Source: Wuchereria bancrofti
Taxonomy: Eukaryota; Nematoda; Chromadorea; Rhabditida; Onchocercidae
Assembly: GCA_005281725.1 (NCBI GenBank)
Contig: SSBO01000001.1
Span: forward strand, 7,052,399 to 7,116,398
Reading direction: 5' to 3'
Length of the DNA stretch: 64,000 nt
The translations under genes and the position numbers were made by a program. Below the pieces are notes generated by a model. That model was not told the DNA's origin. It saw only the letters and a list, made by a program, of their open reading frames with translations, and did not search any database. Below, piece by piece: positions 40,735-53,034 of the stretch; positions within the stretch are counted from its first letter, which is position 1; each line of letters opens with the position of its first letter.

Positions 40735-41542
40735 TCCTTCATTGTAATATACAAAAGTAGTGGGATCGGCATCACGGCTGTTGGCCTTGCTGCTTCACCT
40801 CACTGTTCTACCTAAATTCTTTTATAATAGAATAATAGATACTTCCAAAGCTCGAAAAGAAAAAAAAGGGAAATCAAAAGAGATGACAGCTGAATTTTTC
40901 AGTGTTATGTGAATCAGTTAAATGTAAAATAAATTATGATTTAAGTCCTGTCCCATCTTTTTTAAAGGATGATTTGTCATAACATTTTACGCAGAACATG
41001 GTGCACATTTTATAAATTTTATTCATTTTTGATGCCTTTTGAAAATTTTTGACTTCACTTTTGCAAATCGCACTGAATGGTGATGTACGGAACAAAATAA
41101 TTATGACTGCTAACATTATGGATATCTTTCTATAAGCCTTCTTTTTTCCAAAAAAAGAATGTCTTACAAAAAGATGCTCATTGTTTTTTCATATCCTTTC
41201 AATAACAGTAAATGATTTCATTGAATAATCAAGAAATATGCAAACTGATATTTTCTTTTAGCTTATAATGTTTAAATTTTTAGGAAATTTTAATTAGGAT
41301 TTTGTATGTGATTGTACTGAAAAGTTGAACCTTTTTTTGTTCTGTCATATTATTTTATTTCACACTGAATAAATTTTTCATCAGAAAATCATAAAATTGA
41401 ACTTTTCCGATAATATTTTCATTCAGCATTGTTGGCTACTTAACAGCACGATAGCAATAAACATATTCAGTTTTTGTTTCTTTTTCCTACAAATTTACGC
41501 AATATGAAAGTAGAGAGCTTGTAATTCACCGTATATCATTTC
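40735..41542 (+). other. ulp-1/ornithine-carrier intergenic spacer
   Basis: About 0.8 kb of AT-rich DNA with an AATAAA near 40927 soon after the ulp-1 stop. No exon was seen. Confidence 0.5.
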
Positions 41543-43861
41543 ATGATTTGGATGGCTAAATCTGAAATAGACGTATCATACTCGAATAATATTGGTCATA
41601 TCAAAGACGGCATTGTTGATTTAGCTGCTGGTACAGTAGGTATATATCTCCTTGTTTCAAGTTTACTATCAGAAATTGTTCGCTACAGTAACATCTAAAC
41701 TACTAATACTTTAATATTTAATAACGACTTAATATTTAATAATTCTTATTCGAATCCTTTAACTGCTATGGTGGATGACAGTTTTTGAAGGTGGTATTGT
41801 AAACGTTGCTACTGGACAACCGTTAGATACTGTCAAAGTTAAAATGCAGACATTCCCAACGCTTTATCCAAGAGGTATAGCGTGTTTTAAATCAGTTTTA
41901 CGTCTGGACGGCGTCCGAGGATTATACGCAGGTTCGTTTTTTGTTTTTTGTTTTACTAAAGCTAAATATAGAAAATATCAAGTTGGATAGAGCAATATTG
42001 TGACTTTGTTTTGTTTTCTTAGCTGTATAATCTCTTCAACTGTGTCCAAATATGCTTAAATTACAAAATGGATGAAGACTTCTAATTTGAACACTTGTTG
42101 GATATTGTGTTATAGGTGCTATGCCGGCCCTAACAGCAAATATCGCCGAAAATGCTATTCTTTTTACTGCTTACGGATATTGTAGAAAGGTTAATTAATC
42201 ATTTTTTCATACGTTTTTCATATTACGAGTTAATACATATGGTAGTAAATTATTATTCAAACTGAGATATGACATGCATTGAAAGCAAGTGTGCGAAGTT
42301 CAAGTTAAGGGAACTTTATAATAAAATTGGATTGTTCTCTTAAGTTTGTCTTGATATTCGGACTCTATATTAACCTTAATTTCAGAATTTCTATGGATTT
42401 GAATAAGATTTAATTTTCAATTCAACATTAAATTCTTAGATGGTTGCATTTTGTATTGGACGATCAGAATTGGAAGATATGACACCAGTTGAAAATGCTT
42501 TGTCCGGTTCGTTGGCATCCGTTTTTGCAGCGGTGGCTATTTGTCCGACTGAACTTGTCAAATGTAAATTACAAGCGCAAAGGGAAGCTTTTCCTGGATT
42601 AAAAAAGTAAGCGTAATATTTATTCGATTTCTTGATGCAAAATAAAAATTTCATATTTATGAAATTTCAAGCAATAACATATTCATTAAGTTCGACCTTA
42701 AATGGTGGAATTGGATTGTCCCATTGTATGTAAAATTTTCGAATTGTTATTTTCTAGTTATACAATAGCCACTCTTAATGTTAATGAAATTATTCCCATC
42801 TAGGATAATTTCAAATGTTGCTTCTAGTATTTTAATTTTAAAGTTGTTTCATATTATTTTTCAGGTGGTTTCTTGATTTCGAATTTGTGGTCTAAATTAG
42901 CTGTAATTATATTCATATTACTCCTGATTTATGCTTGTTTTATGCCATTAAAAAAAAGTTTATTCAAGAAGTGAAATTGCATTGTAACTAAGCAAAGTTC
43001 TAGCACTCCATTCTCAGTATATCGTGATATGTATCGAACAGATGGCTTAAAGGCATTTTATACGGGTATGTTATCAACCTTATGCCGTGAAACGGTCGGG
43101 TACTTTCTCTTTTTCGGTGCATATGAATTATCCAGATTTTATTTGACACCGGAGGGAAAGTCGAAATCTGAAATTGGTTTGCTTTTATATTACGCTCTTT
43201 ACATCTCTTGTAATAGAGAAAAAAAAAGTTATTGTAACTTATGACTTGTGGGCATTTCAACAGTTCTTTTTAAATTCCACTCTTTAGATTAATTCTCAAT
43301 TCTAATCTTCAATCCTAACTTTCTCTTAAAATCATGGGAAATAAGAATTGTTCTAGGCATTTTACGGACAGCACTATCCGGTGGAATTGGTGGTGTTGTG
43401 TTATGGAGTGCTGTTTATCCAGTGGATGTGATTAAATCTCGTATGCAAGTTGCTAGCTCAGGAAAATTCATTAACATATTTCTTAATATTATCAAAAATG
43501 AAGGTATTTCATTCATTATTAGTATTTTGCTATCCTTAACTGTCTTTTTGAAAATCAGGAAAATCATATTCTGGACGTAGAATTTTTAAAATTCTACGTC
43601 CAGAATATGTGTCACATGTTTTTGCAATCATTTTTCACAGTAGTAGTTTTATAAATCATATTTTATATTTGTCATAAGCTGGAGTTTTTGTAGTAGTAAC
43701 AGTAATAAGTTGATCTATTCAACTGCGCGTTATTCTGTTAAGGTATACGAACATTATATAATGGATTAACAATTACATTGATCCGTGCATTCTGTGCAAC
43801 TGGTTGCCTATTTGTGAGCTACGAGAATTCGAAATTATTATTTAAAACGTGGTTATCATGA
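41543..43861 (+). CDS. Mitochondrial ornithine carrier (SLC25A15-like)
   Basis: Inner-membrane carrier of the SLC25 family, most like ornithine/citrulline transporters. Seven exons in phase (41543-41639, 41791-41931, 42116-42189, 42440-42606, 42998-43176, 43357-43503, 43743-43861) give 307 residues, near the 301 of the human protein. Three repeats carry the carrier signature: [23 protein letters not shown] and [11 protein letters not shown]. Family-specific matches include [26 protein letters not shown] and [16 protein letters not shown]. Two in-frame ATGs lie three codons apart (41543 and 41552); the first was taken. Two acceptors (41790, 42997) end in GAAG and AAAG rather than CAG, but phase and protein alignment require them. 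It is the last gene of the prp-19 block. Confidence 0.9.
43565..43609. repeat. Perfect 45-bp palindrome in a carrier-gene intron
   Basis: A 22-bp arm beginning CATATTCTGGACGTAGAAT is followed, after one base, by its exact reverse complement. It lies in the last intron of the ornithine-carrier gene and could form a long hairpin in RNA or a cruciform in DNA. Confidence 0.95.
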
Positions 43862-46374
43862 TTCGAATTCGAGCATTATATATCGAAAACTTTATGAATT
43901 TCAAATGCTTGAGTAATATTAGCACCTACCATAATTAGTGATTTACCTCAAAGTTTGTGTTTTAGATTTTTCTCAGCAATATTTTTGCTTTTTTTCTTGC
44001 AATGAAGAAAGAGAAACAAAAAACAGCTAATGAATTCAGCATTCATTTACTTCATGATGATCTTATAGAGAAAATTTGGAAAATATTTATAGTCATTGAG
44101 TAAAAGAATGAAATGTTGATTCCTGAGAGTTTTATTTAAAAAAATTTTTTTTTAAAAAGGAATAAAAATTTATTTGAAACTAAGGGTTTTATAGATATTT
44201 GTATGAAAATATTCTTTTTTTGCATGAAAAAGAAAGTGAATAATTTCTGCTTAAATTATTCTAATGAAGATTATTACTATAGTACTTTAATCTTTTTACC
44301 ATCATGCTTGAAATTTGAAGGATAATTAACAATGAAAATCGCGTTTGATTTGACTTACAGAATAAAGATGTATTTACTGTTAATGAACTAATTTTAGATT
44401 ATTTGAAATTGTTGCTATTTTGTCGTTAATCTTTCAGTTGAAGGAAATTATTATTTTCAGCGAAGATACGAAAGGAATTTTATTACAGTGACACTACGAT
44501 AATTGGTTAGTGAGATAAAAGCAAGTGTTGTGAATCAGTTCTGACACTTTTTTTTTCATTGTCTTAGTGAGCTTTCTTTTCTCATCAGTTTATTGTTAGA
44601 ATTTGAACTAAAAGTGAAAAAGATTTCCATTGATATATTTGAAATTTTGTGTGCTTTTTATTATCTTTATCAAAAACATACAAAATTCGTCCCCATTCAT
44701 AAATTTGTGTTATTATATGTCGACTTATTGCACTGTTATGGAACTTTTTATTGCACATAAGATTTCCATTGATATTACGCTTGGTATTATCTGTATATTT
44801 TGATATCATTCAATTATAATTTGATAAACTTTAAAATTTTTGGAGTAATACCACAAAAATCTAGAAATCTCATCAATGAAAATAATTTTTGACCACATTT
44901 GAAATGGTGTAAAGGTATTGAACAAACGAGTAATTTAAGATATCGTTTTAAAATTGATTGTTGATCAATCATTCATGCAGTCGTTCATTGATCGTAATGA
45001 AAACAATCATAAGCAAAGTTTGAGATTTTCTGAAGTTAAATTTGCAGGGACTGCATAAAAAATTGTTTTCGCTTAGTATTTTAAAAGCATTAATTCAAAA
45101 ATAATATTTTGAAGCAAAAAACAATAAGAAAAAAACAAAAATAAAGGACAGAAAAAGTAACAGAAATTTCTTCGGTGGCGTGGAAAATTCCCAAGAGTTT
45201 TATGTATTGATGAAGCAAAGTGATAAGATTAAAATATGAAACGCCACACAAGTTTTAACTTGTTTTTATAGTCGTTTTTTAGTGCGATATTTCATAACTT
45301 CAATGTTTTACCATATTTAAGTAAAAAAAAAACAAATCAAACAACTTCTTGAGTCGAAACAAACAGAAACAAAAGAGTTAATGAAGGAAGAAAGCTTAAA
45401 ATATCGAAAAAATTTCCTGATACAAAATTCCAGGAATTTTAGGACAACAGCTATGATATATGTTATCATAACAACATACTAACCATATGTTAATCACGAG
45501 CAGGAAGTGATACTTTTGAGTTAACCTTTTCCCATTTCAAAATTTTGAATGTGATAAATTATACGAAAGGCATGAAAGTTAGTTATACTTTTTACCGAAA
45601 CTTTTTGCTACTTTTTTTTTTACATACTTCTTAATATGTGAAACCTGCTGACAAAATATTTTGTTCCTGCGTTGTCACATAATCGATAGATGCGATGATC
45701 AATAGTACCTTTTGTACGTAAAGAAAAAATTTTCATTGTAATGTACAGTCTTCTGAAAATTAAATACAGTTCAGTAAAAGAGCGACAATTGAAATATTTC
45801 AAAATTTCAGTGTTTAACTATAAATACGGAAACTTTAGCAAGCAAGAAACGAATGTGGATTGAAATGGCTGTTAGACATTCTTCTGAACAATTGGCCACA
45901 ATTTGATTTCCTATTTCAAATACCATAATACTTGCCGCTCTGAACTATTAGAAGTCAGTGTTGCTGTTATCATCGAAAAAGCACATTACCAGTTTATACA
46001 ACTTTGCAGATGTAATCAGTGGCGGATGAAAATTATGAAAGGTTGTGAGTGATAAACAAATAAAATAATGAAAATCAAATCTTTCTAGTCCAAATCTTAT
46101 AGATTCAATTAGTTAATTACAAGGCGACTATGCGACTATCTAACACATAAAAAGTTTATAGAACTTTGTAAAAAAAGAAAACAGGTAAACAGAAAACTTC
46201 CTTGAAGACATAGTTATCAGTGAGTTAAATGAAATTTGACTGCTGCGCTTAGTTGTTCATTCTCATTGGTCAAATTATTTTCAGTAGCAAAACTTTCAAA
46301 ATTTATAATCTGCGTTACTGAAAATTTAATAAAATCCATGCCATAAAAATATTTTTCGAAGCATTTATATAAAG
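43862..46374. other. Intergenic region between the carrier and the secreted-protein genes
   Basis: 2.5 kb of AT-rich sequence with several AATAAA-like sites after the carrier stop. No exon or RNA gene could be supported. Confidence 0.55.
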
Positions 46375-46680
46375 CGAAAGTTATAATTTCACTTTTTTTG
46401 CTTTAAAGAGATGCAACAAAGACCAAAATTCACAAAATATTTGCTTTTCAATTCATCGCCGAAAATATTTTATTGGAATTATGAAGTATTTGCATAGAAT
46501 AAAGATTATTCAGTTCAAGGGAGAAATGAAATTGATCTGGAATTCATTGCAAATTTATTGTTTCTCTCTAACTTACTCCGTTTTCATTTTCGTTTCTGTA
46601 AAACAATAATAGACAACTCCAGCACTCAAATCAACTAAATAAAATTTGTGAAAATTTCATAAACTAAATGTTTTTTGTTT
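46375..46680 (+). promoter_or_regulatory. Conserved upstream block of secreted-protein gene A
   Basis: This block matches 52628-52990 upstream of paralogue B over about 250 bp with high similarity. Shared strings include TTTTTGCTTTAAAGAGA, AAATATTTGCTTTTCAATTC and ATTTTATTGGAATTATGAAG. A duplicated and retained promoter is the likely reading; the factors are unknown. Confidence 0.6.
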
Positions 46681-46682
46681 AG
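46681..46682 (+). promoter_or_regulatory. Probable trans-splice acceptor of gene A
   Basis: TTTTTTGTTTAG lies 27 bp before the ATG. The leader that follows resembles the leader after the equivalent site of gene B (53005-53006). Confidence 0.45.
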
Positions 46683-46709
46683 GTATAAATTCCGGGAACT
46701 CTCATAACG

Positions 46710-47375
46710 ATGAAAAGCGCGAGATTTCCTTTCTTCACATCACTGTTACTGTTTTGTGTTCTTGGTGTGACAATGTTGTTAGCAGAATCGCATGAACAGT
46801 TCCAGGTAATTTTCCAGTCTCATCGATATTTCTCGTTTTTCCTGCAATTTGTCTCAAAATAAAAAATGTTTTCCTACGGCTTACCCTTATCTAAAATGCA
46901 ATTTACACATTGAATGCATTGGATGAAAAGAAAACTGTGGATTCTGAACGAATTTCCAATTTCCAATAAAAAAAAATTCATTGAAGAGATCTTATAACTC
47001 TAAGATGAACGATCAAGATGACAGTTCCTCAGAGGAAGAATCCACTAATGATTTTAACCTTGAAAGTTGGGTCCAATCAAACGTCGATGACAGTAATACA
47101 AATCGACAGATGGTGCCACTGAGGTAAGCCTGCTTTTTTTCCTACAAGTAAAGCTTTTATGATGTAAGCCTTTGCAGACCCTTTTGGTAGCAGTAAAATA
47201 TTATTATGTGAAGAAATGATAGTTAATTAGGGAAAAGAAAACGATCATAAGATTTTTAAATTTTAACGGCCTTGATTGCTATACCTCCGATTGTTTCTTC
47301 TTTTTCAGTCGTATGCGTCCGATTAATTTCACGGCCGCTAATATTTTGTTCAGAAGAGTTAATCATGCGTCTTAA
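46710..47375 (+). CDS. Small secreted acidic protein A (99 aa, unknown family)
   Basis: Three exons in phase: 46710-46805, 46987-47123 and 47309-47375, giving 99 residues. Exon 1 is a clear signal peptide (basic MKSARF start, hydrophobic FTSLLLFCVLGVTMLLA core, then ESHEQFQ). Exon 2 is acidic and Ser-rich (MNDQDDSSSEEESTND). Exon 3 is short, basic and ends RRVNHAS. There are no cysteines after the signal peptide, so it is likely disordered when secreted. The exon-2 acceptor ends in GAAG. A paralogue (gene B) lies about 6.3 kb downstream in the same direction with a similar leader, signal-peptide exon and 3' flank. Function unknown; a secreted product at the host or cuticle interface is speculation. 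Confidence 0.6.
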
Positions 47376-47591
47376 TCAAAGGATTCACAGAAGCAAAAAA
47401 CTTTTGTTTCATTATATTCGGTGATGTTTGTTGCTGGAAAAGTTGACGTTTTTTATTATCAATGTTTTTGACTCCAAATTATTTTCGTTTTAATGCGATC
47501 GATTTCATTCTTATTTTGTAATCATTTGACGAATTGATAAAAAGATACAACCGAGGGAATATTTGATGCATAATTAATTCGACTCGAGCAT

Positions 47592-48250
47592 GAATGATAT
47601 TGTAATATGCATTTTCACCCAAAAGATACCATTACTGCTCAAACCAGCACTACGGTCTTGTAGAGGAGGAACACAGATAAACAGGTGGTATCAGACTAGA
47701 ATCACCGATACAAATCACATTGATTTAGTATATGACTTTTCCGTTAACCGTTGATCAAATATTTCACCTTTCAGCGACATCCAGACTGTTTCATATACTT
47801 TTTAGAGTTATACACAACTGAATCAATCGGAATTTTATTTTGATGATCGAAATTTTAGTTAAATTAACTGAGAAGTATTGTGATTCTAATTATTGGAGCT
47901 CAAATTTGATTACCATCCAATGATGATATTACTGATCAAAGCACTCATTGATCATAACGCTGTTCATGGTACTTGACAATGCGCAGAAGCCATACACAGA
48001 ACCCACTGATCAAATCAATTTTATAGTAGATACTAACGAGTAGACATTTTATATGCCCAAATCTTCAACCTTGAATCTTCGAATATCTCTGTTAATCAGG
48101 AAGTTTATGCCGTTTCCATCAAATATAGTATATAGATTAGAAAAAAGATGAAGATAAAACATGTTAGATGGTTAAATATATCAAATGGGCAATGTCATCA
48201 AAAAATTGCCTACAACATGTTGATGGCAGCATGGAAAATGTCACGCATCT
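47592..48250 (+). repeat. Left arm of a large imperfect inverted repeat
   Basis: The reverse complement aligns with about 51260-51921. Examples are GTTCATGGTACTTGACAATG here against ATTGCCAAGTACCATGAAC there, and GACTGTTTCATATACTTTTT against ATATATGAAACAGTC. The arms show clear substitutions and small gaps, so the duplication is not recent. The inner boundary is approximate. Confidence 0.8.
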
Positions 48251-48532
48251 ACTTATGTGATTCCTGAGCATTTTCTTATGTTACTCCCGATGTATGTCAG
48301 AGTTGTGGATCTCTTCTTTCCGGCCTACAATGAATATGAATCAGATGCAACCACATGGTGTTGAAAGAAGTGAACAGTTTGCTGTAACTTGGCCTCATGG
48401 AGAAAATGTAATACTTTTCTCTTGATACTCCTAGTTATTTATGTTTGAAGTACATTTTCACGTGTATTTCATTTCAGGCAGATGGATGTTTGAAAATATC
48501 GTTAAATCGAAAAACTAACGAGAAGCTTTGCA

Positions 48533-48907
48533 TTAACGCTTCTTGTGAATATTCCGGTTATTTTCGCACGTAAAAAATTGGTCACAGTCTTCGCATTCAA
48601 GTTGAGGTTGATGTGTTTGCTGATGACTGGAAAATGATGATGCACTACTAAATGATAATTCAGCCGGGATCATCGATTGTTTCAAATAAGCCTTCTTGCT
48701 CTTCTTTGATGGAAACTTGCACATTTTAACAAATGTGTCAGATGTGTCAGGTAAGCTATTCGGTGCAATATCTTGAAGAATTAAATGCAGATATCTAAGA
48801 TCCGTATAACTTGCAGACATATTAAATCTATCGTTAGGAAAAAATGGCGAAAAGATTAAATAACTTGAAATTTCGTTATAAACAGCAAAAGCAGCATAGA
48901 GAGCCAC
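48533..48907 (-). pseudogene. Left copy of a decayed C2H2 zinc-finger gene
   Basis: An open minus-strand frame of 124 codons ends in zinc-finger-like sequence. One finger keeps its His pair (ASSFSSHQQTH) but has lost its cysteines. The next keeps the Cys pair and first His (CEDCDQFFTCENNRNIH) but stops before the second His. It is the mirror copy of the + strand gene at 50049-51038: SSFSSHQQTH here aligns with SSFYDRQKTG there. No promoter or intact start was found, so it is most likely a broken paralogue, although a missed downstream exon could restore the last finger. Confidence 0.5.
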
Positions 48908-50048
48908 AAAAAAATTATTCTTTCAACTTCGTCGTTCATAGTGTAGGGATGCTCTGAAAACTTGAAATAGAGTGGGAAAAGCTTTTCTAACAGTGTAATG
49001 AACAAATTCAGTTTTGTCATCAAAAAATATTGATTAAACAAATTTGGAATTTATTAAACATTCTGCACTCAATCGAAATTCTATCATTTCATTTTTGCCC
49101 TTTAAAAAACAAAATAAGATGGACTTCTGTCTGATTTAACGTGTTTTTGAAACGAATTTTCACGTCCTGATATCTGACCTTCCTCTTTCACTCTAATTTG
49201 GTATCTGAACAATTCATTTTTTTTAATTTGGTATCTAAACAAATTCAAAATATTATTCGGTGGTTGTCCTCAATAGAATTTTTTATAAAATTTGTCAGTA
49301 CTGCGTCAGAAAATCATTGTAACAAATTTTGTCTTCTTAAAAAGCTTTAACCTTCATGAAAGGCAGATTTGAAAATTTTTTTATTTGTATTTTTTATCGC
49401 CTAAATGGTTTAATAACAAAAGAAACCTAAATTTCAGCATTTCATTAAAACATTATTTGAAATCAGAGTTGAATTATATAAGTTAAAATTCAGTGAGACA
49501 CAATATTAGCATAAATGAAAACTGCTGAATAGTTGGCATTAAATGTCAGCAGTTGAATGCATTTTTAATCCGTGCAGTTGTGATTAATCGTAATTGCATG
49601 TTTCAACCCAATAGTAGTACCAAATGATTGGTATATTATTTTAGGAATTATCGTTTCTTGGTGTCTCCTCATTATGACATTTATGTGAATTTAACAAACA
49701 CGAGTCATCTAACATTTTGAAGAAACAAATACATAGTACTGTTTTTCCAGCGAACGAATATGTGGAAATGATGATGTTGTCAAAATTTACTGCAGAGAAT
49801 TGACACATCGTGCAGAAAAAGAATAAATTATGTTGTTCATTCATAGCAATATTAATTTAATTAAAAGCCATACGAGATGTAACAATTGATGGATGTGTGA
49901 ATTTCATCTTTAATGCATGACAGTTCTTCTTTCTTCCCAATAAGCATCCAAAGCAAAGCCACTGCTAAACTTTCTATGGCGTCCAAAAGCGTTTTCAGCA
50001 ACTATCTTTTATGATAGGAAAATTAAAATGTAAAGTAAATGTATATAA

Positions 50049-51038
50049 ATGATGCGAATCACACAGATTAAGGACTGTTTGAATCTTTGGTCGTTTAATT
50101 CCAACCAATCTGAAAGTAAAAGCTACTATTCGAGCATTTTTGTCATTTTAAAAATTCAGTATTTCACTTTGCTCTTCATTACAACGATGACACAAATCAT
50201 TTGGTTCAGCTTTTTGCTTTGCATCGCTTCGGCTGAGACATCGCTTCAACTTAGAAAAGGGCTGAAAATCTCTACTAAAACTCGAGGTAATTCTGAAGTA
50301 GTGTCAATATCCTTGGTAACAGCAATTTGGAGTCGATTCTGGATTCAAGCAACGGATGTTCATAACAGCGAACCAGAAAATACTGGTAAAGAATTACCAG
50401 GAACATCTGGTGGGAATTTGTAGGATGGCATTTCATTTGATTCTTCGCACTTCGATTTTACTGATCTGTGGAAAACAGAGCACAGAAGCAGTGAGGATTA
50501 GAAGATCGAAACTGTTTCAATCACAACAGGAAATTCTCAGTTGCAAGAATTATCGAGAACAGATGACGAGAATATGCATAGTAGCGTTTCATCCGATCCT
50601 TTGCACTTCTTAGATTTTACTCATTTACGCAAAATTGAAGATGCAAGCACTGAGCAACCCGAAATAAAAACTGATCTCGTTACTGCAAAAAACTTGGAGT
50701 TATTTGTTTTGCAAAATCCTACCATTACTGGTAACATTAATCTAATGTATGCTCACAATTTTAAATTTATAATCACTTTCCAAACTACATTAATTAATTA
50801 CCAAATGGAATGCTCTAACAGCAAAAACAAATGTTGTGACAATTTTTCAGATAAGAAAAATTATGAGTGCCCCCATGTCGGATGTACTATGAAAACAAAG
50901 AGTCGCAAGGAATACATAGCTCACAGAAAAACGCACCCCAAACCATTTATTTATGAACGCAAAATGCCCGGTTGTGGGTTAACATTCAATCATCCATCAT
51001 CATTCTACGATCGTCAGAAAACGGGCAATGGGCCTTAA
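50049..51038 (+). pseudogene. Right copy of a decayed C2H2 zinc-finger gene
   Basis: One reading frame runs through but is broken by TAG codons near 50421 and 50499; other-frame stretches around 50300 look more protein-like, suggesting frameshifts too. The upstream part includes a hydrophobic start (MTQIIWFSFLLCIASAE). Two diverged tandem units of about 155 bp follow, near 50390 and 50545 (DFTDLWKTE against DFTHLRKIE). At the end one finger is complete (C-X4-C-X12-H-X3-H in YECPHVGCTMKTKSRKEY and following). The second finger keeps PGC and the core Phe but has Arg for its first Cys, and Arg and Gly for both His residues. It is the inverted partner of 48533-48907. Alternative: a multi-exon gene that avoids the stops. 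Confidence 0.5.
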
Positions 51039-51259
51039 CTTAGTGAGGAAATTATGGCAAAATTTTCAATTGTAAGAATAATCTGAGCTCTCACAGAAAG
51101 CTCTACATTAGTTCCACAAATTTAGAGAAAGTTTAAACAGGTTTGTTTACCTGAAGTGGAACGAGAAACATCCGTTGTATAGCCAAAAACTCAACGACAT
51201 TTAATCAACCTCGGTAGAAAAATCCCAGTAAATAGCAACTATTGCTGTCTGATGCCATT

Positions 51260-51921
51260 CTGAAATCTTCTTATCTAATCTTTTTGTCTTTATTCTTCTT
51301 ACTAACCTATATTTAATGGAAATGGCATAAATTTCTGATTAAAGAGACACGTAAAAACTCAAGGTTGTGCATTTAGATATGTAAAAATTTACTTGTTATT
51401 TCCTATTCTAAGAACTAATTACTTGGTAGTTCCTATTCTAAAATTGATTCTGTGTATGGCTTCCGCGTTGCTTACTTTTTTCAACTCTTTATTAATGCTT
51501 CAATAACAGCGAAATTATGAAGATGATAGCTATATATTGCCAAGTACCATGAACAGTGCTATGATCAATGAGTACTTTAACCAGTGATATTCGATATCTG
51601 GGTATCACGGGATGCTAATCAAATTTGAGCCTCTTACGACTATCCAATGAAGAATTTTAATGCTTCTGGGTCAGTTTAACTAAAACTTTGATTGTTTAAA
51701 TAAAATTCCGATCGGTTCCATTATGCAAAACTGTCAAAAATATATGAAACAGTCTGGACGTTGCTGCAAAGTGAAATATTTGATTAATGGTCAATGGGAA
51801 GCTCAATATGATTTGAATACATCAATATGATTTGTGCCGTTGATTCTATCTCCGATGCCAGCTGGTATTGAGTTACCCTGCGAGTGTTATTCTGAGTTAA
51901 AATGCACATTACAATATCGTG
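51260..51921 (-). repeat. Right arm of the large imperfect inverted repeat
   Basis: Reverse-complement partner of about 47592-48250. Together with the zinc-finger copies inside, it defines a palindrome of about 4.3 kb centred near 49.75 kb. Confidence 0.8.
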
Positions 51922-52627
51922 CAAAGTATTGTGCAGTAGCACAGTGAGTAATATTAGCTATGAATTTCGTCCTAAGAATCATTGTTGAAAAATTTGCAAA
52001 AAGGATAAATTTTTGACAATTGGTAAAGAAAATGAATTTCTTTCCATAAATGTGATCTGAATGAACTAACATATGAATATTTGAAGTAAACAATGGGGTT
52101 TGTTTATATTTGTAGTAATGATATTATTATAGATGAAATATAATGACAGTATCGAGCAAATTCGGCTAATTAAGCGGAAGAATTCTAATTTTCTATTATT
52201 CTGTTGTATACTTTATTTACTATTCTGATACTCAATATTCAATTGGGGAAATTTGGGTTTGTATTATTAACCAACTGACTTGTGGTATAAAAGAGTAACA
52301 GTTTGGTTCAAAGTCTCTTGTTGTAAATACCACAATACTTTCTGTTTTGAACATAACGACGGATCAGAAATCAATGGTGCAATTATTAATAGGAAAGCAT
52401 ATTATCAACGTGAGGCCAATGTTGTGTCAATGATGGCACAAGGACAAATTGTTAAAAGCTGTTGGTGACAAACCAGTAAAGTGATAGAAACCGTTTTCAT
52501 TAACTAAAACTCCCAAAAATATATAAAAAAGTATGAAAATATTTGAAAATATACGAAACAATATAAATGTTGGTACAAATTTGAAAAAATCGTCCTAAAA
52601 TGTATTGTAGGATGCATTTTAATAGAC

Positions 52628-52990
52628 TGAAAGTTATCGTTTCGCATTTTTTGCTTTAAAGAGAGACAACAGAGACCAAAATTCATAAAATATTTGCTTT
52701 TCAATTCATTATAGATAATATTTTATTGGAATTATGAAGTATTTGCGTAGAATAAAGATTATTTAATTCAAAAGAAAAATGTAATTTATCTGGAATTCAT
52801 TGCATACTTGGTGCATCTGTCTCTAACTTACCTGGTTTTCATTTCGTTTCTGTAAACAAAAGGTAAGTCAAATATATTAAGATATATTAAAAATATTAAG
52901 ATTTGTGAAAATTTAAATTACAAATACTTCTGTTATGAAGCTATCTTTAACCTCATCCACTGAAATGTATGCTTACATTTAAATTCACAT
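52628..52990 (+). promoter_or_regulatory. Conserved upstream block of secreted-protein gene B
   Basis: Paralogous to 46375-46680, with the same order of shared blocks up to the coding start. Sequence upstream of about 52600 no longer matches, which marks the edge of the duplication. Confidence 0.6.
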
Positions 52991-53034
52991 CTTTTGATTC
53001 ATTAAGGTACCAATTTCGGAAACGTCTTGTAACG

